This document shows positions 1 through 8,521 of a stretch of DNA of 64,000 bases, piece by piece. The notes under the pieces are model-generated. The model searched no databases, had not been told where the DNA came from, and was given only the letters and a program-made list of their open reading frames with translations. The DNA is from Kitasatospora mediocidica KCTC 9733 (lineage in GTDB: Bacteria > Actinomycetota > Actinomycetes > Streptomycetales > Streptomycetaceae), in NCBI RefSeq assembly GCF_000744225.1, contig NZ_JQLN01000005.1, forward strand, positions 1,178,001 to 1,242,000. Reading direction: 5' to 3'. Within the stretch, counting starts at the first letter, position 1; each line of letters begins with the position of its first letter. Both the position numbers and the translations under genes were made by a program.

Positions 1-1
1 G

Positions 2-406
2 GGAGCCGGACTGGCCCGGGCACTCGCCGACGCGCTGGCCGACGCGGGCGCCACGCCGGCCGAGGTCGACCACGTCAACGCACACGGCACCGGCACCCCG
101 CTGAACGACCTCCGCGAGGCGCACACCCTGCGCCGCGTCCTCGGCAGCCACCCGGCCGTCACCTCGACCAAGGGCGTCACCGGCCACACGATGGGCGCCG
201 CCGGGGCGATCGAGGCCGCCTACACCGTTCTCGCGCTGGCCCACGGCCAGATCCCGCCGACCGCCAACCTCCGCTCACCGGACCCCCGGATCGACCTCGA
301 CCTCGTCACCGGTCGGGCCAGAGCCGCCCCCCTCTCGCTGGCCCTCAGCAACTCCAGCGGCTTCGGCGGCCAGAACGCCGTCCTCGTCTTCCGCGCCGCC
401 CCCTGA
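2..406 (+). CDS. Beta-ketoacyl synthase, C-terminal fragment (partial, runs off the left edge)
   Basis: This is the last 134 residues of a thiolase-fold condensing enzyme of the FabF or type II polyketide ketosynthase class, which joins an acyl chain to malonyl-ACP by decarboxylative Claisen condensation. It shows the HGTGT motif (first catalytic His, about residue 36) and the TKGVTGHTMGAAG motif (conserved Lys and second catalytic His). It ends in the usual NSSGFGGQNA glycine loop. The catalytic Cys would lie before the window. The reading frame is open from base 2 to the TGA at 404-406. The next gene runs the opposite way, so this is the end of its transcription unit. Fatty acid and secondary metabolite roles cannot be separated from this fragment. 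Confidence 0.9.
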   Translation, partial: GAGLARALADALADAGATPAEVDHVNAHGTGTPLNDLREAHTLRRVLGSHPAVTSTKGVTGHTMGAAGAIEAAYTVLALAHGQIPPTANLRSPDPRIDLDLVTGRARAAPLSLALSNSSGFGGQNAVLVFRAAP

Positions 407-427
407 AGCCGCCCCCAGCCGCCCGCG

Positions 428-470
428 CCTCCCACCGCCCTCCCACCGCCCTCCCACCGCCCTCCCACCT
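428..470. repeat. 11-bp tandem repeat between convergent genes
   Basis: Three perfect copies of CCTCCCACCGC (428-438, 439-449, 450-460) and a partial fourth sit between the ketosynthase stop and the convergent hydrolase stop. The copy number is likely to vary between strains. Confidence 0.75.
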
Positions 471-1536
471 ATCCCCCAAGCCGCTCCACCAGCCAGTCCG
501 CCGTCCCGGGCAGCCAGTCCCGGACGGCGTTGCCGAGCAGGTGGTCACCGTGCGGGACCAGCAGGTACTCGCCCTGCGCCGCCCGACGGGCCAGCGGCTC
601 GCCATTCACCGCGCCCGGGATGACGTCCAGTCCGCCGTCCACCACCCGCAGCGGTCCGGCGATCAGCGGAGCCACCGCCGCGAGATCGACCCGCCCGGCG
701 AACTCCCGTGCGGCGCCCGGGCCGGCACACCGCTGGGTGAGGGTGTCGGTGACGAACGGCGGCAGCGCCTCCCAGTCCAGCCGGTCCGGACCGCTGACCG
801 TGGCGGTGGCCCGGATCCGTGGCTCGTGGGCGGCGCTGACGGCCGCGTAGTAGCCGCCGAGGCTGAGCCCGATCACCGCGATCCGCCCGCCGTCGACCTC
901 GCCACGCGGCTCCAGCGCGTCGATCACCCGGCCGACCACCCGGTGGTAGTCCGGCTCGGGACCGCTGGTCGCGGCGAGCACGCCCTGCCCGGGCCCGTCC
1001 AGGGTGAAGGCCGCCACGCCCCGGCGCAGCAGCGCCTGCGTGACGCCGTGGAACTCCTCCTTCCCGGAGTCCAGGCCGGGCACCACCAGCACCACCGGCG
1101 GCCGCTCGACGCCGGCGGGGCGCCGCAGCCGGCCGACGAAGCCCGTGCCCTCGATCCGGACGGCCGTCGGGTCCAGCAGCGCCAGGGCGCGGTCCATCGC
1201 CTCGTCGGCGTCGGCGGCCGCCCGGGCCGCGCCGGCCCGGTCGGGGTGCGGCAGCAGGGTTGCGAAGTGGAACCAGCGCGCGGCCAGCCGATAGGCCTCA
1301 CCGGCGCTGACCGCCCGCCCCAGGGCGGCCGCCCGCTCACCGGCGGCCCGGTGCTCGCGCCCGGCCGCGGCGAACGCCTCGGGCCAGTCGTGCAGCGACC
1401 CCAGCGGCTCGGTGACCCGGCCGTACTCGTGCGGGTCGAGCCCGGCCCCGGTGGCCCGGGACCGGTTGCCCGCGACGAAGGGCGCCAGCACGTCGGGAAG
1501 ATCCACAAACGCGGTCATCAGCTCACTCACTCTCAC
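469..1536 (-). CDS. Alpha/beta hydrolase (FrsA / pseudooxynicotine-hydrolase-like)
   Basis: A 355-residue serine hydrolase with a helical N-terminal cap region (about residues 1-130) before the alpha/beta hydrolase core. The nucleophile elbow is GLSLGGY (about residue 225). The acidic residue is probably in DGGLDVIPG, and the catalytic His in VPHGDHLLGN near the C-terminus. This architecture matches esterases and C-C hydrolases of the FrsA or 2,6-dihydropseudooxynicotine hydrolase group; the substrate is unknown. The start is uncertain: GTG at 1536, GTG at 1530 and ATG at 1518 are close together and none has a good ribosome binding site. It is convergent with the ketosynthase and separated by 62 bp of repeats. 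Confidence 0.8.
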   Translation of the reverse strand: MRVSELMTAFVDLPDVLAPFVAGNRSRATGAGLDPHEYGRVTEPLGSLHDWPEAFAAAGREHRAAGERAAALGRAVSAGEAYRLAARWFHFATLLPHPDRAGAARAAADADEAMDRALALLDPTAVRIEGTGFVGRLRRPAGVERPPVVLVVPGLDSGKEEFHGVTQALLRRGVAAFTLDGPGQGVLAATSGPEPDYHRVVGRVIDALEPRGEVDGGRIAVIGLSLGGYYAAVSAAHEPRIRATATVSGPDRLDWEALPPFVTDTLTQRCAGPGAAREFAGRVDLAAVAPLIAGPLRVVDGGLDVIPGAVNGEPLARRAAQGEYLLVPHGDHLLGNAVRDWLPGTADWLVERLGG

Positions 1537-1598
1537 AACTCTCGGTAGGAAGCGGTCGGGACGTGGTCAGGACGTGGCAGGACGCGGTCGGGACGTGG

Positions 1599-2525
1599 TC
1601 AGGACGCGGTCAGCGTCAGCACGGCCTTGCCGCGGATCCGGCGGTCCCGCAGGTCGGCCAGCACGGCAGCGGTCTGCGTCCACGGCGCGACCCGCCCGAT
1701 CTCGGGGGTCAGCCGGCCCGCCGTGACCAAGCGGACCAGCGTGGCGAGGTCCTTGCCGTCGGGGACGTCGGAGTCGGCGTAGTGGAAGTGCCGCACGGTG
1801 GCCGACTCGGGACCGGCGAAGAAGTCGAAGAAGTCCAGCGTCGCGGGGGTCCGGCTGGCCTGGCCGAACCAGATCAACGTCCCGCGCCGGGCCAGCCGGG
1901 CCAGTGCGAGCGGCAGGTTCGCTCCGCCGGTCGACTCCAGGACCAGGTCGTAGGGCCCGGTCGCGGCGGCGACCTCGTGCACCACCTCGGCAGCGCCCAG
2001 CTCCACCAGCCGCCGCCCGCGCTCCTCGGAGGCGACCACCACGGTGACCTCGGCGCCGGCCGCGGCGGCGAGCTCGGTGACGTAGTGGCCGACGCCGCCG
2101 GAGGCCCCGGTCAGCAGCAGTCGGCGGCCGGTCACCGGTCCGGCGGCGCGCAGCAGCCGCAGTGCGGTGAGCCCGGCCAGCGGCAGGGCCGCCGCCCGGA
2201 CGCTGCCCAGCGACTCGGGGAGCTCGGCGAGTGCGTCGGTGGGCACCGCGACGTACTCGGCCCAGCCGGCCGACGACGGGTGGCCGAGCACCCGGGTGCA
2301 GGCGGCGGGCCCGGAGCCGTCCGCGGCGGCCTGCACCACCAGGCCCGCGACGTCCTTGCCCGGCCGCCAGTCCGCCGCCGGGTCCTCCAGCTTGAAGGTC
2401 TCGCCGCGGTTCACCGAGAACGCCTCGACCTTGACCAGGGCCTCGTTCGGCCGTGGCCGGGGCTGCTCGACCTCGGCGAAGGCCACCGAGAAGTCGGGCC
2501 GGCCCGTTGCCGTCAGTGCCTTCAT
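1599..2525 (-). CDS. Zinc-type medium-chain dehydrogenase / quinone oxidoreductase
   Basis: A 308-residue NAD(P)H-dependent oxidoreductase of the medium-chain superfamily, quinone-oxidoreductase branch. It begins with the GroES-like fold (MKALTATGRPDFS, then NRGETFKLED). The Rossmann domain carries LLTGASGGVGHYVTELA (about residues 130-146). I see no cluster of zinc-ligand cysteines, as expected for quinone oxidoreductase-type members. The ATG at 2525 is chosen because AGGAGGGG lies 9 bases upstream; the open frame extends further 5' but without homology. It is divergent from the LysR gene at 2684, the usual arrangement in which the regulator controls its neighbour. Confidence 0.85.
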   Translation of the reverse strand: MKALTATGRPDFSVAFAEVEQPRPRPNEALVKVEAFSVNRGETFKLEDPAADWRPGKDVAGLVVQAAADGSGPAACTRVLGHPSSAGWAEYVAVPTDALAELPESLGSVRAAALPLAGLTALRLLRAAGPVTGRRLLLTGASGGVGHYVTELAAAAGAEVTVVVASEERGRRLVELGAAEVVHEVAAATGPYDLVLESTGGANLPLALARLARRGTLIWFGQASRTPATLDFFDFFAGPESATVRHFHYADSDVPDGKDLATLVRLVTAGRLTPEIGRVAPWTQTAAVLADLRDRRIRGKAVLTLTAS

Positions 2526-2620
2526 GGTCACGTCCCCTCCTGCGCTCCGATCGCTCGACCGGACGACTCCCAGCACATCGCGCACCCCACCGCCCGGTCC
2601 AACAACCGCCCACCGCGCCC

Positions 2621-2637
2621 GACAACCGACAGTTGTC
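2621..2637. promoter_or_regulatory. Palindrome in the divergent oxidoreductase-LysR promoter region
   Basis: GACAAC-N5-GTTGTC is a perfect 17-bp dyad, 47 bp upstream of the LysR start. A related AACAACC half-site lies at 2601-2607. Position and symmetry suit a regulator site, probably for the adjacent LysR protein; this is inference. Confidence 0.45.
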
Positions 2638-2670
2638 ACAGTCGGCCGCCAGGACACCCGCGCGGACGCC

Positions 2671-2676
2671 TAGGGT
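2671..2676 (+). promoter_or_regulatory. -10 box (TAGGGT) of a leaderless LysR transcript
   Basis: TAGGGT ends 7 bases before the ATG at 2684, so transcription would begin at or next to the start codon. No good -35 is seen, which suits activator dependence. Confidence 0.5.
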
Positions 2677-2683
2677 GACGGCC

Positions 2684-3679
2684 ATGGATCTCGATCTCGC
2701 CCAGGTCCGCGCCTTCACCGCGACGGCCGAGGAGCTGCACTTCGGCCGCGCCGCCGGGCGACTGGCGATCAGCCAGCAGGCGCTCTCCAAGCGGATCGCC
2801 CGGCTGGAGTCCCTGCTCGGCGCCCGGCTGCTGGACCGCGACCGGTCGGCGGTCCGGCTGACCGACGCCGGCCGGCGCTTCCTGGAGCCGGCCCGGCGGC
2901 TGCTCACGGACGGAGACAGCGCGGTGGCCGCGGTGCTCGGCGACCGGCGGCCGCTGCGGATCGACGTCTGGGGACACCTGTACTCGCCGATGCGCACCCT
3001 CGCCCAGGCCGTCGAGACGGCCGGCCTCAGCGTGGAGCCCGCCCCCGGACGCGACCTGCCGACGGTGGCCGCCGCGCTGCTGCGCGGCGAGACCGACGCC
3101 GGCTTCGGCCGGGTCCACCCCCTCGGCGAGAGCCCGGACACCGGCCCGCCCCACCCCGCCACCACCACTACCCGCCACCCCACCCCCACCGACCTCACCC
3201 ACCGCCTGGTCCGGCTGGAGCCGGTCGACGTCGTCCTCTCCACCGCGCACCCGCTCGCGGGCGAGGCCGTCCTACGCCCGACGCAGCTGCGCGACAGCGT
3301 CCTCTGGTACCCGGCCGCCGTCGACCGGCTCGACTTCCTGAACCGGTTCGCCGACCACTTCGGCATCACCGAACGCGCCGCCGGCACCAACCTGGGCCTC
3401 GACCACTTCGTCGACCACCTGCGCGCCGAGCCCCGCCACTTCGCGCTCTTCCCGGCCGACAGCCCCCTGCCCGACGCACCCGGCCTCCGGTCGGTCCCGC
3501 TGGTCGACCCGACCCCGCTCTACGCCTGGTCACTGCTCTGGCGCGGCGCCGACCCGCACCCGCTGCTCGAACCGCTGCTGCGGGCCTTCGCCGAGCAGGC
3601 CCGGCGCAACCGCTGGCTGGACCACGACCCCCGGCGCGACTGGCTGCCGGGCCCGGACCGTGCCGCACTGGCGGGCTGA
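2684..3679 (+). CDS. LysR-family transcriptional regulator
   Basis: A 331-residue regulator. The N-terminal winged helix-turn-helix (residues 1-60) has the family pattern, including LHFGRAAGRLAISQQALSKRI and GARLLDRDRSAVRLTDAG. The effector-binding domain follows. A Pro/Thr/His-rich stretch (about residues 160-172) sits inside it and is unusual. The ATG at 2684 is supported by the homology boundary and by the TAGGGT box 7 bases upstream. The gene is divergent from the oxidoreductase and probably controls it. The effector is unknown. Confidence 0.88.
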   Translation: MDLDLAQVRAFTATAEELHFGRAAGRLAISQQALSKRIARLESLLGARLLDRDRSAVRLTDAGRRFLEPARRLLTDGDSAVAAVLGDRRPLRIDVWGHLYSPMRTLAQAVETAGLSVEPAPGRDLPTVAAALLRGETDAGFGRVHPLGESPDTGPPHPATTTTRHPTPTDLTHRLVRLEPVDVVLSTAHPLAGEAVLRPTQLRDSVLWYPAAVDRLDFLNRFADHFGITERAAGTNLGLDHFVDHLRAEPRHFALFPADSPLPDAPGLRSVPLVDPTPLYAWSLLWRGADPHPLLEPLLRAFAEQARRNRWLDHDPRRDWLPGPDRAALAG

Positions 3680-3791
3680 GACCACCCGGGTGTGACACTT
3701 GACGGGCTGAGAACCTGTGGAGCCGCGTCGCAGCCACCGGTTCCGAGAAACCGAGGTGCGCCAGACCGCCCCTCCTTGCGAACCTAGAGGG

Positions 3792-6700
3792 ATGCCCGAG
3801 TTGAGTTCTCCCGTAGTCCAGCCGACCGATGCACCCACCGTCGGCGAGCTGGCCTCCCGTCTGCCCGAGCTGACGCTGCGCGACCAGCAGCGGATCGGCC
3901 GCCGGCTGGACGGCGCGCGGCGGATCCGCAAGCCCGAGGCCCAGCGCAAGATCACCGAGGAGCTGGCCGCCGACATCACCCGGGCCGAGCTGCGGGTGGA
4001 GCAGCGCCGGGCGGCCGTCCCGGTGATCACCTACCCGGCCGAGCTCCCGGTGAGCCAGAAGAAGGACGACATCCTGGCCGCCGTCCGCGACCACCAGGTG
4101 GTGATCGTGGCCGGTGAGACCGGCTCCGGCAAGACCACCCAGATCCCCAAGATCTGTCTGGAGCTGGGCCGCGGCATCAAGGGCCTGATCGGCCACACCC
4201 AGCCCCGCCGGATCGCCGCCCGCACGGTGGCGGACCGGGTGGCCGAGGAGCTGAACACCCCGCTCGGCGAGGCCGTCGGCTGGAAGGTCCGGTTCACCGA
4301 CCAGGTCGGCCCGGACACCCTGGTCAAGCTGATGACGGACGGCATCCTGCTGGCCGAGATCCAGACCGACCGCGAGCTGCGCCAGTACGACACCCTGATC
4401 ATCGACGAGGCGCACGAGCGCAGCCTCAACATCGACTTCATCCTCGGGTACGTCAAACAGCTGCTCCCCCGCCGTCCCGACCTCAAGGTGATCATCACCT
4501 CCGCGACGATCGACCCCGAGCGCTTCGCCCAGCACTTCGACGACGCCCCGATCATCGAGGTCTCCGGCCGCACCTATCCGGTCGAGGTGCGCTATCGGCC
4601 GGTGGTGGACGACGACGCCGAGGACGAGGAGCTGGACCGCGACCGCGACCAGATCCAGGCGATCTGCGAGGCCGCCCAGGAACTCCAGGCCGAGGGCCCC
4701 GGCGACATCCTGGTCTTCCTCTCCGGCGAGCGCGAGATCCGCGACACCGCGGACGCGCTGGAGAAGCTGCGCCTGAAGTCCACCGAGATCCTCCCGCTCT
4801 ACGCCCGGCTGAGCTCCGCCGAGCAGCACCGGGTCTTCCAGCGCTCCGGCAGCCGCCGGATCGTGCTGGCCACCAACGTGGCCGAGACCTCGCTGACCGT
4901 CCCGGGCATCAAGTACGTGATCGACCCGGGCACCGCGCGGATCTCCCGCTACAGCCACCGCACCAAGGTCCAGCGACTGCCGATCGAGGCGGTCAGCCAG
5001 GCCAGCGCCAACCAGCGCAAGGGCCGCTGCGGCCGTACCTCGGACGGCATCTGCATCCGGCTCTACTCCGAGGAGGACTTCCTCTCCCGGCCGGAGTTCA
5101 CCGACGCGGAGATCCTGCGCACCAACCTCGCCTCGGTCATCCTGCAGATGACGGCGGCCGGCCTCGGCGACATCGCCGCCTTCCCGTTCCTCGACCCGCC
5201 GGACTCCCGCAACATCAAGGACGGCGTCAGCCTGCTGCACGAGCTGGGCGCGCTGGACCCGAACGAGAAGGACCACCGCAAGCGGCTCACCCCGCTCGGC
5301 CGCAAACTCGCCCAGCTGCCGGTCGACCCGCGCCTCGCCCGGATGGTGCTGGAGGCCGACAAGAACGGCTGCGTCCGGGACGTGATGGTGATCGCCGCCG
5401 CGCTCTCCATCCAGGACCCGCGCGAACGGCCCACCGAGAAGCGCCAGGTGGCCGACGAGCGGCACCGCCGCTTCAGCTCCGATACCTCCGACTTCCTCTC
5501 CTACCTGGCGATGTGGCGCTACGTCAGGGAGCAGCAGAAGGAGCTCTCCTCCTCGGCGTTCCGCCGGATGTGCAAGTCGGAGTTCCTGAACTACCTGCGG
5601 ATACGGGAGTGGCAGGACATCTACACCCAGCTGCGGACCGTGGCCAAGCAGTTGGGGGTCACCATCGAGGAGCCGCACCCGGACGCCGAGCCGGACGCCG
5701 ACCGGATCCACCAGTCGCTGCTCTCGGGTCTGCTCTCGCACCTGGGCCTGTACGACGTCGAGAAGCGCGAGTACGGCGGCGCACGCGGCGCGCGGTTCGC
5801 GGTCTTCCCCGGCTCGGGGCTCTTCAAGAAGCCGCCGCGCTGGGTGATGTCGGCCGAGCTGGTGGAGACCTCGCGGCTCTGGGCCCGGATCAACGCCAAG
5901 ATCGAGCCGGAGTGGGTCGAACCACTCGCCGAGCACCTCACCAAGCGCACCTACAGCGAGCCGCACTGGGAGAAGAAGGCCGGCGCCGTGCTGGCCTTCG
6001 AGCGGGTCACCCTCTACGGGATGCCGATCGTCGCCCAGCGCAAGGTCAACTTCGGCCGGATCGACCCCGAGCTCTGCCGCGAGCTGTTCATCCGCAACGC
6101 CCTGGTCGAGGGCGACTGGGAGACCCACCACCACTTCTTCGCCGCCAACCGCAAGCTGCTCCAGGAGGTGGAGGAGCTGGAGAACCGCGCCCGGCGGCGC
6201 GACATCCTGGTCGACGACCAGACCCTCTTCGACTTCTACGACAGCCGGCTGCCCGAGGACATCGTCTCCACCCGGCACTTCGACTCCTGGTGGAAGAAGA
6301 CCCGGCACGACCAGCCCGACCTGCTCAACTTCGAGAAGTCGATGCTGATCAACGACTCCGCGGACGGGATCACCGAGGCCGACTATCCGGACTACTGGGT
6401 GCAGGGCAAGCTCCGCTTCCAGCTCACCTACCAGTTCGAGCCGGGCAGCGACGCGGACGGCGTGACCGTGCACATCCCGCTGCCGGTGCTCAACCAGGTC
6501 ACCTCCGAGGGCTTCGACTGGCAGATCCCGGGGCTTCGCGGCGACCTGGTGACCGCCTACATCCGTGCCCTGCCCAAGGCGATCCGCCGCAACTTCGTCC
6601 CGGCCCCGGACTTCGCCAAGGCGGCCCTGCGTCAGGTGAAGGACCGCCAGGAGCCGCTGCTGCCGACCCTGGAGCGGATCCTGCACCGGATGTCGGGCAT

Positions 6701-7757
6701 CGCGATCCCGGCCGACTCCTGGGACGACGAGCGGGTCCCCGACCACCTCCGGGTGACCTTCCGGGTGGTGGACGGCAAGCGCAAGCTCGCCGAGTCCAAG
6801 GACCTGGAGGAGCTTCGGCTCCAGCTGAAGCCGAAGCTCAAGGAGACGCTCTCCACGGCCGCCTCCGGCCAGGGCATCGAGCAGACCGGCCTGACCGCCT
6901 GGCCGGCCTCGCTGCCCGTCCTGCAGCGCACCTTCGAGCAGCGCACCCGCGGCCACTCGCTGCGCGCCTACCCGGCGCTGGTGGACGAGGGCACCTCGGT
7001 GGCGGTCCGGCTCTTCGACACCCCCGAGGCGCAGCAGCAGGCGATGTGGCGCGGCACCCGGCGGATGCTCACGCTGGCCGTCAACTCGCCCGCCAAGTCG
7101 ATCCAGGGCCGGCTGGGCAACCAGGCCAAACTGGCACTCTCCTACAACCCGCACGGCTCGATCCCCGCGCTGTTCGAGGACATCGTCGACTGCGCCACCG
7201 ACCGTCTGATGGCGGGAGCCGGCGGCCCGGCCTGGGACGAAACGGCCTACACGAAGCTCTATGACAAGGTCCGCGCGGACCTGTACGAACTGTCGGCCGA
7301 CACCACCCTGAAAACGGCCGGCGCACTGATCGCCTTTCACCGGGCCACCACCCGCCTGAAGTCGGTCAGCAGCCCGGTCCTGCTCAGCGCGGTGAACGAC
7401 ATCAAGCTCCACCTCACCTCGCTGGTGCACCCCCGCTTCGTCACCGACACCGGCTGGCAGCGGCTGCCGGACCTGAAGCGCTACCTGCTGGCGGTGGACC
7501 GCCGGCTGGAGGCGCTGCCCAACCACCCGCAGCGCGACCTGCAGCAGCTCCTCAAGGTCCAGCAGGTCCAGCAGGCGTACGGCGAGCTGCTGGCCGCCGT
7601 CCCGGCCGGCCGGGAGCCCTCGGCGGAGCTGCGGCAGATCCGCTGGATGATCGAGGAGCTGCGGGTGAGCTTCTTCGCCCAGTCGCTGGGCACGCCGAGC
7701 CCGGTCTCCGAGAAGCGGATCCTGCGCGCGATGGACGCCGCGGCGGCCACGCTCTGA
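3792..7757 (+). CDS. hrpA: ATP-dependent RNA helicase HrpA (DEAH box)
   Basis: A 1321-residue DEAH/RHA superfamily 2 helicase, the usual length for bacterial HrpA. In order: Walker A GETGSGKTTQ (about residues 108-117), DEAH box (about 205-208), motif III SATID, and motif VI QRKGRCGRTSDG, which completes the helicase core. The HA2/OB region and the long HrpA-specific C-terminal domain (DUF3418) follow. It unwinds RNA and is linked to mRNA processing and rescue of collided ribosomes in other bacteria. The start at 3792 fits the family N-terminus; an in-frame GTG at 3717 would add 25 unconserved residues. In S. coelicolor (recalled) the same gene lies next to bldC. Confidence 0.95.
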   Translation: MPELSSPVVQPTDAPTVGELASRLPELTLRDQQRIGRRLDGARRIRKPEAQRKITEELAADITRAELRVEQRRAAVPVITYPAELPVSQKKDDILAAVRDHQVVIVAGETGSGKTTQIPKICLELGRGIKGLIGHTQPRRIAARTVADRVAEELNTPLGEAVGWKVRFTDQVGPDTLVKLMTDGILLAEIQTDRELRQYDTLIIDEAHERSLNIDFILGYVKQLLPRRPDLKVIITSATIDPERFAQHFDDAPIIEVSGRTYPVEVRYRPVVDDDAEDEELDRDRDQIQAICEAAQELQAEGPGDILVFLSGEREIRDTADALEKLRLKSTEILPLYARLSSAEQHRVFQRSGSRRIVLATNVAETSLTVPGIKYVIDPGTARISRYSHRTKVQRLPIEAVSQASANQRKGRCGRTSDGICIRLYSEEDFLSRPEFTDAEILRTNLASVILQMTAAGLGDIAAFPFLDPPDSRNIKDGVSLLHELGALDPNEKDHRKRLTPLGRKLAQLPVDPRLARMVLEADKNGCVRDVMVIAAALSIQDPRERPTEKRQVADERHRRFSSDTSDFLSYLAMWRYVREQQKELSSSAFRRMCKSEFLNYLRIREWQDIYTQLRTVAKQLGVTIEEPHPDAEPDADRIHQSLLSGLLSHLGLYDVEKREYGGARGARFAVFPGSGLFKKPPRWVMSAELVETSRLWARINAKIEPEWVEPLAEHLTKRTYSEPHWEKKAGAVLAFERVTLYGMPIVAQRKVNFGRIDPELCRELFIRNALVEGDWETHHHFFAANRKLLQEVEELENRARRRDILVDDQTLFDFYDSRLPEDIVSTRHFDSWWKKTRHDQPDLLNFEKSMLINDSADGITEADYPDYWVQGKLRFQLTYQFEPGSDADGVTVHIPLPVLNQVTSEGFDWQIPGLRGDLVTAYIRALPKAIRRNFVPAPDFAKAALRQVKDRQEPLLPTLERILHRMSGIAIPADSWDDERVPDHLRVTFRVVDGKRKLAESKDLEELRLQLKPKLKETLSTAASGQGIEQTGLTAWPASLPVLQRTFEQRTRGHSLRAYPALVDEGTSVAVRLFDTPEAQQQAMWRGTRRMLTLAVNSPAKSIQGRLGNQAKLALSYNPHGSIPALFEDIVDCATDRLMAGAGGPAWDETAYTKLYDKVRADLYELSADTTLKTAGALIAFHRATTRLKSVSSPVLLSAVNDIKLHLTSLVHPRFVTDTGWQRLPDLKRYLLAVDRRLEALPNHPQRDLQQLLKVQQVQQAYGELLAAVPAGREPSAELRQIRWMIEELRVSFFAQSLGTPSPVSEKRILRAMDAAAATL

Positions 7758-7831
7758 GCTGCGGCCCGTGTCGCGGGGAGGTCTCGCCACCGCTCCGCGA
7801 CACGGGTTCGACCTGGGGGCCCGCCATGCAG

Positions 7832-7837
7832 TACGAT
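7832..7837 (+). promoter_or_regulatory. Possible tRNA-Asp promoter (-10 TACGAT)
   Basis: TACGAT at 7832-7837 lies 19 bp downstream of TTCGAC (7807-7812). This would start a transcript about 50 bases before the tRNA. Moderate match only. Confidence 0.35.
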
Positions 7838-7893
7838 CTGTCTTGTCGCTGAGTGAGGGCGGCAAAAAACACTGGTTCGCCAGTGAAAACTCT

Positions 7894-7967
7894 GGTCCTG
7901 TGGAGCAGTTGGTTAGCTCGCCACCCTGTCAAGGTGGAGGTCGCGGGTTCAAGTCCCGTCAGGATCG
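7894..7967 (+). tRNA. tRNA-Asp (anticodon GTC)
   Basis: The cloverleaf can be drawn by eye. Acceptor stem GGTCCTG (7894-7900) pairs with CAGGATC (7960-7966) through one G-U pair. The D stem is GAGC/GCTC, the anticodon stem CCACC/GGTGG with loop CTGTCAA, and the T stem GCGGG/CCCGT with loop TTCAAGT. The anticodon is GTC, so it reads Asp codons. The discriminator base is G and CCA is not encoded. A strong hairpin follows at once. Confidence 0.96.
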
Positions 7968-7975
7968 CAGTGCAC

Positions 7976-8009
7976 GAGAGGCCCGGAACCGCAAGGTTCC
8001 GGGCCTCTC
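7976..8009 (+). terminator. Intrinsic hairpin after tRNA-Asp
   Basis: A perfect 15-bp GC-rich stem (7976-7990 with 7995-8009) closes a GCAA tetraloop. There is no long T run, as is common in Streptomyces. It ends the tRNA transcript. Confidence 0.85.
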
Positions 8010-8476
8010 GTCGTTGACGTCCCATCCCGCCGCGCGCCCACTCTCACCCCACCCCCGTGCCCGACGGACCGTCAGGACGGCATTATCGACACCTTGGTCC
8101 AGACCACAAGAGGCCCACTTGTGACGGTCGTCACTTATCTTTTCTTGAAGGCGGACACCATGAACCCCCCCTCATGACACCGTCATTTAATATGTAAAAT
8201 TGTACAGACTTGTTCAGCTTTACCTTTTTGCACATCATCAGGAAACCCACCCGCCACAGGCGCCACAAATGACTATCTTTTCCGCCGCCATTAACGGGTC
8301 AAATGACAGTCATGAATAGGTGGACGCTGATGACAGTCATCCCATCGTCCCACCTCTGCGAATGGCCAGGCCGGCAGCCCGGGCATGCCGAAGGGGCCGC
8401 ATCCCGGACCCGGCGGAGTCCGGGGCTACGACCCCTTCGGCAAAGCTGTAAAGCGTGCACAGCACAACGAGGCCTG
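8010..8476. other. Non-coding gap between tRNA-Asp and bldC
   Basis: No plausible gene is seen. The middle (about 8130-8330) is strikingly AT-rich for this genome. The gap holds several ATGAC/GTCAT dyads (8121-8340) and a long hairpin at 8388-8440, where CCGAAGGGG pairs with CCCCTTCGG around an inner CCCGGAC/GTCCGGG stem. The hairpin may be a second terminator or part of an unannotated RNA. The region could also be a scar of a tRNA-targeted element, but no attachment repeat of the tRNA 3' end was recognised. Confidence 0.6.
8121..8340. promoter_or_regulatory. Cluster of ATGAC/GTCAT dyads
   Basis: Inverted repeats occur at 8121-8134 (GTGACGGTCGTCAC), 8174-8186 (ATGAC-ACC-GTCAT), 8303-8313 and 8330-8340 (both ATGACAGTCAT), with a lone ATGAC at 8269-8273. 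The last two are 27 bp apart. Repeated dyads in an AT-rich gap suggest cooperative protein binding; no cognate regulator is known to me. Confidence 0.4.
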
Positions 8477-8521
8477 TGAGTGTTTGGATCAGCGGGCCCG
8501 GCGGCCCGGATCAAGCACTCA
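8477..8521 (-). terminator. bldC terminator hairpin overlapping the stop codon
   Basis: TGAGTG (8477-8482) pairs with CACTCA (8516-8521), with a further TTG(G)ATC/GATCAA stem and a GC-rich top. The right arm includes the bldC stop codon (TCA at 8519-8521 on the plus strand). Confidence 0.65.

Noticed and set aside
428..470. CRISPR-like repeats
   Set aside because: The units are 11 bp and abut without spacers; this is a simple tandem repeat. No CRISPR array or cas gene was seen anywhere.
3366..7865. 1499-residue reading frame opposite hrpA
   Set aside because: It is the complement of a well-supported helicase gene. Its Leu/Gly/Arg/Val-rich composition is what GC-biased codons give on the opposite strand, and it has no recognisable domain.
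7894..8476. Integrated element at tRNA-Asp
   Set aside because: The gap is AT-rich and next to a tRNA gene, but I found no integrase, no second copy of the tRNA 3' end and no other mobile gene.
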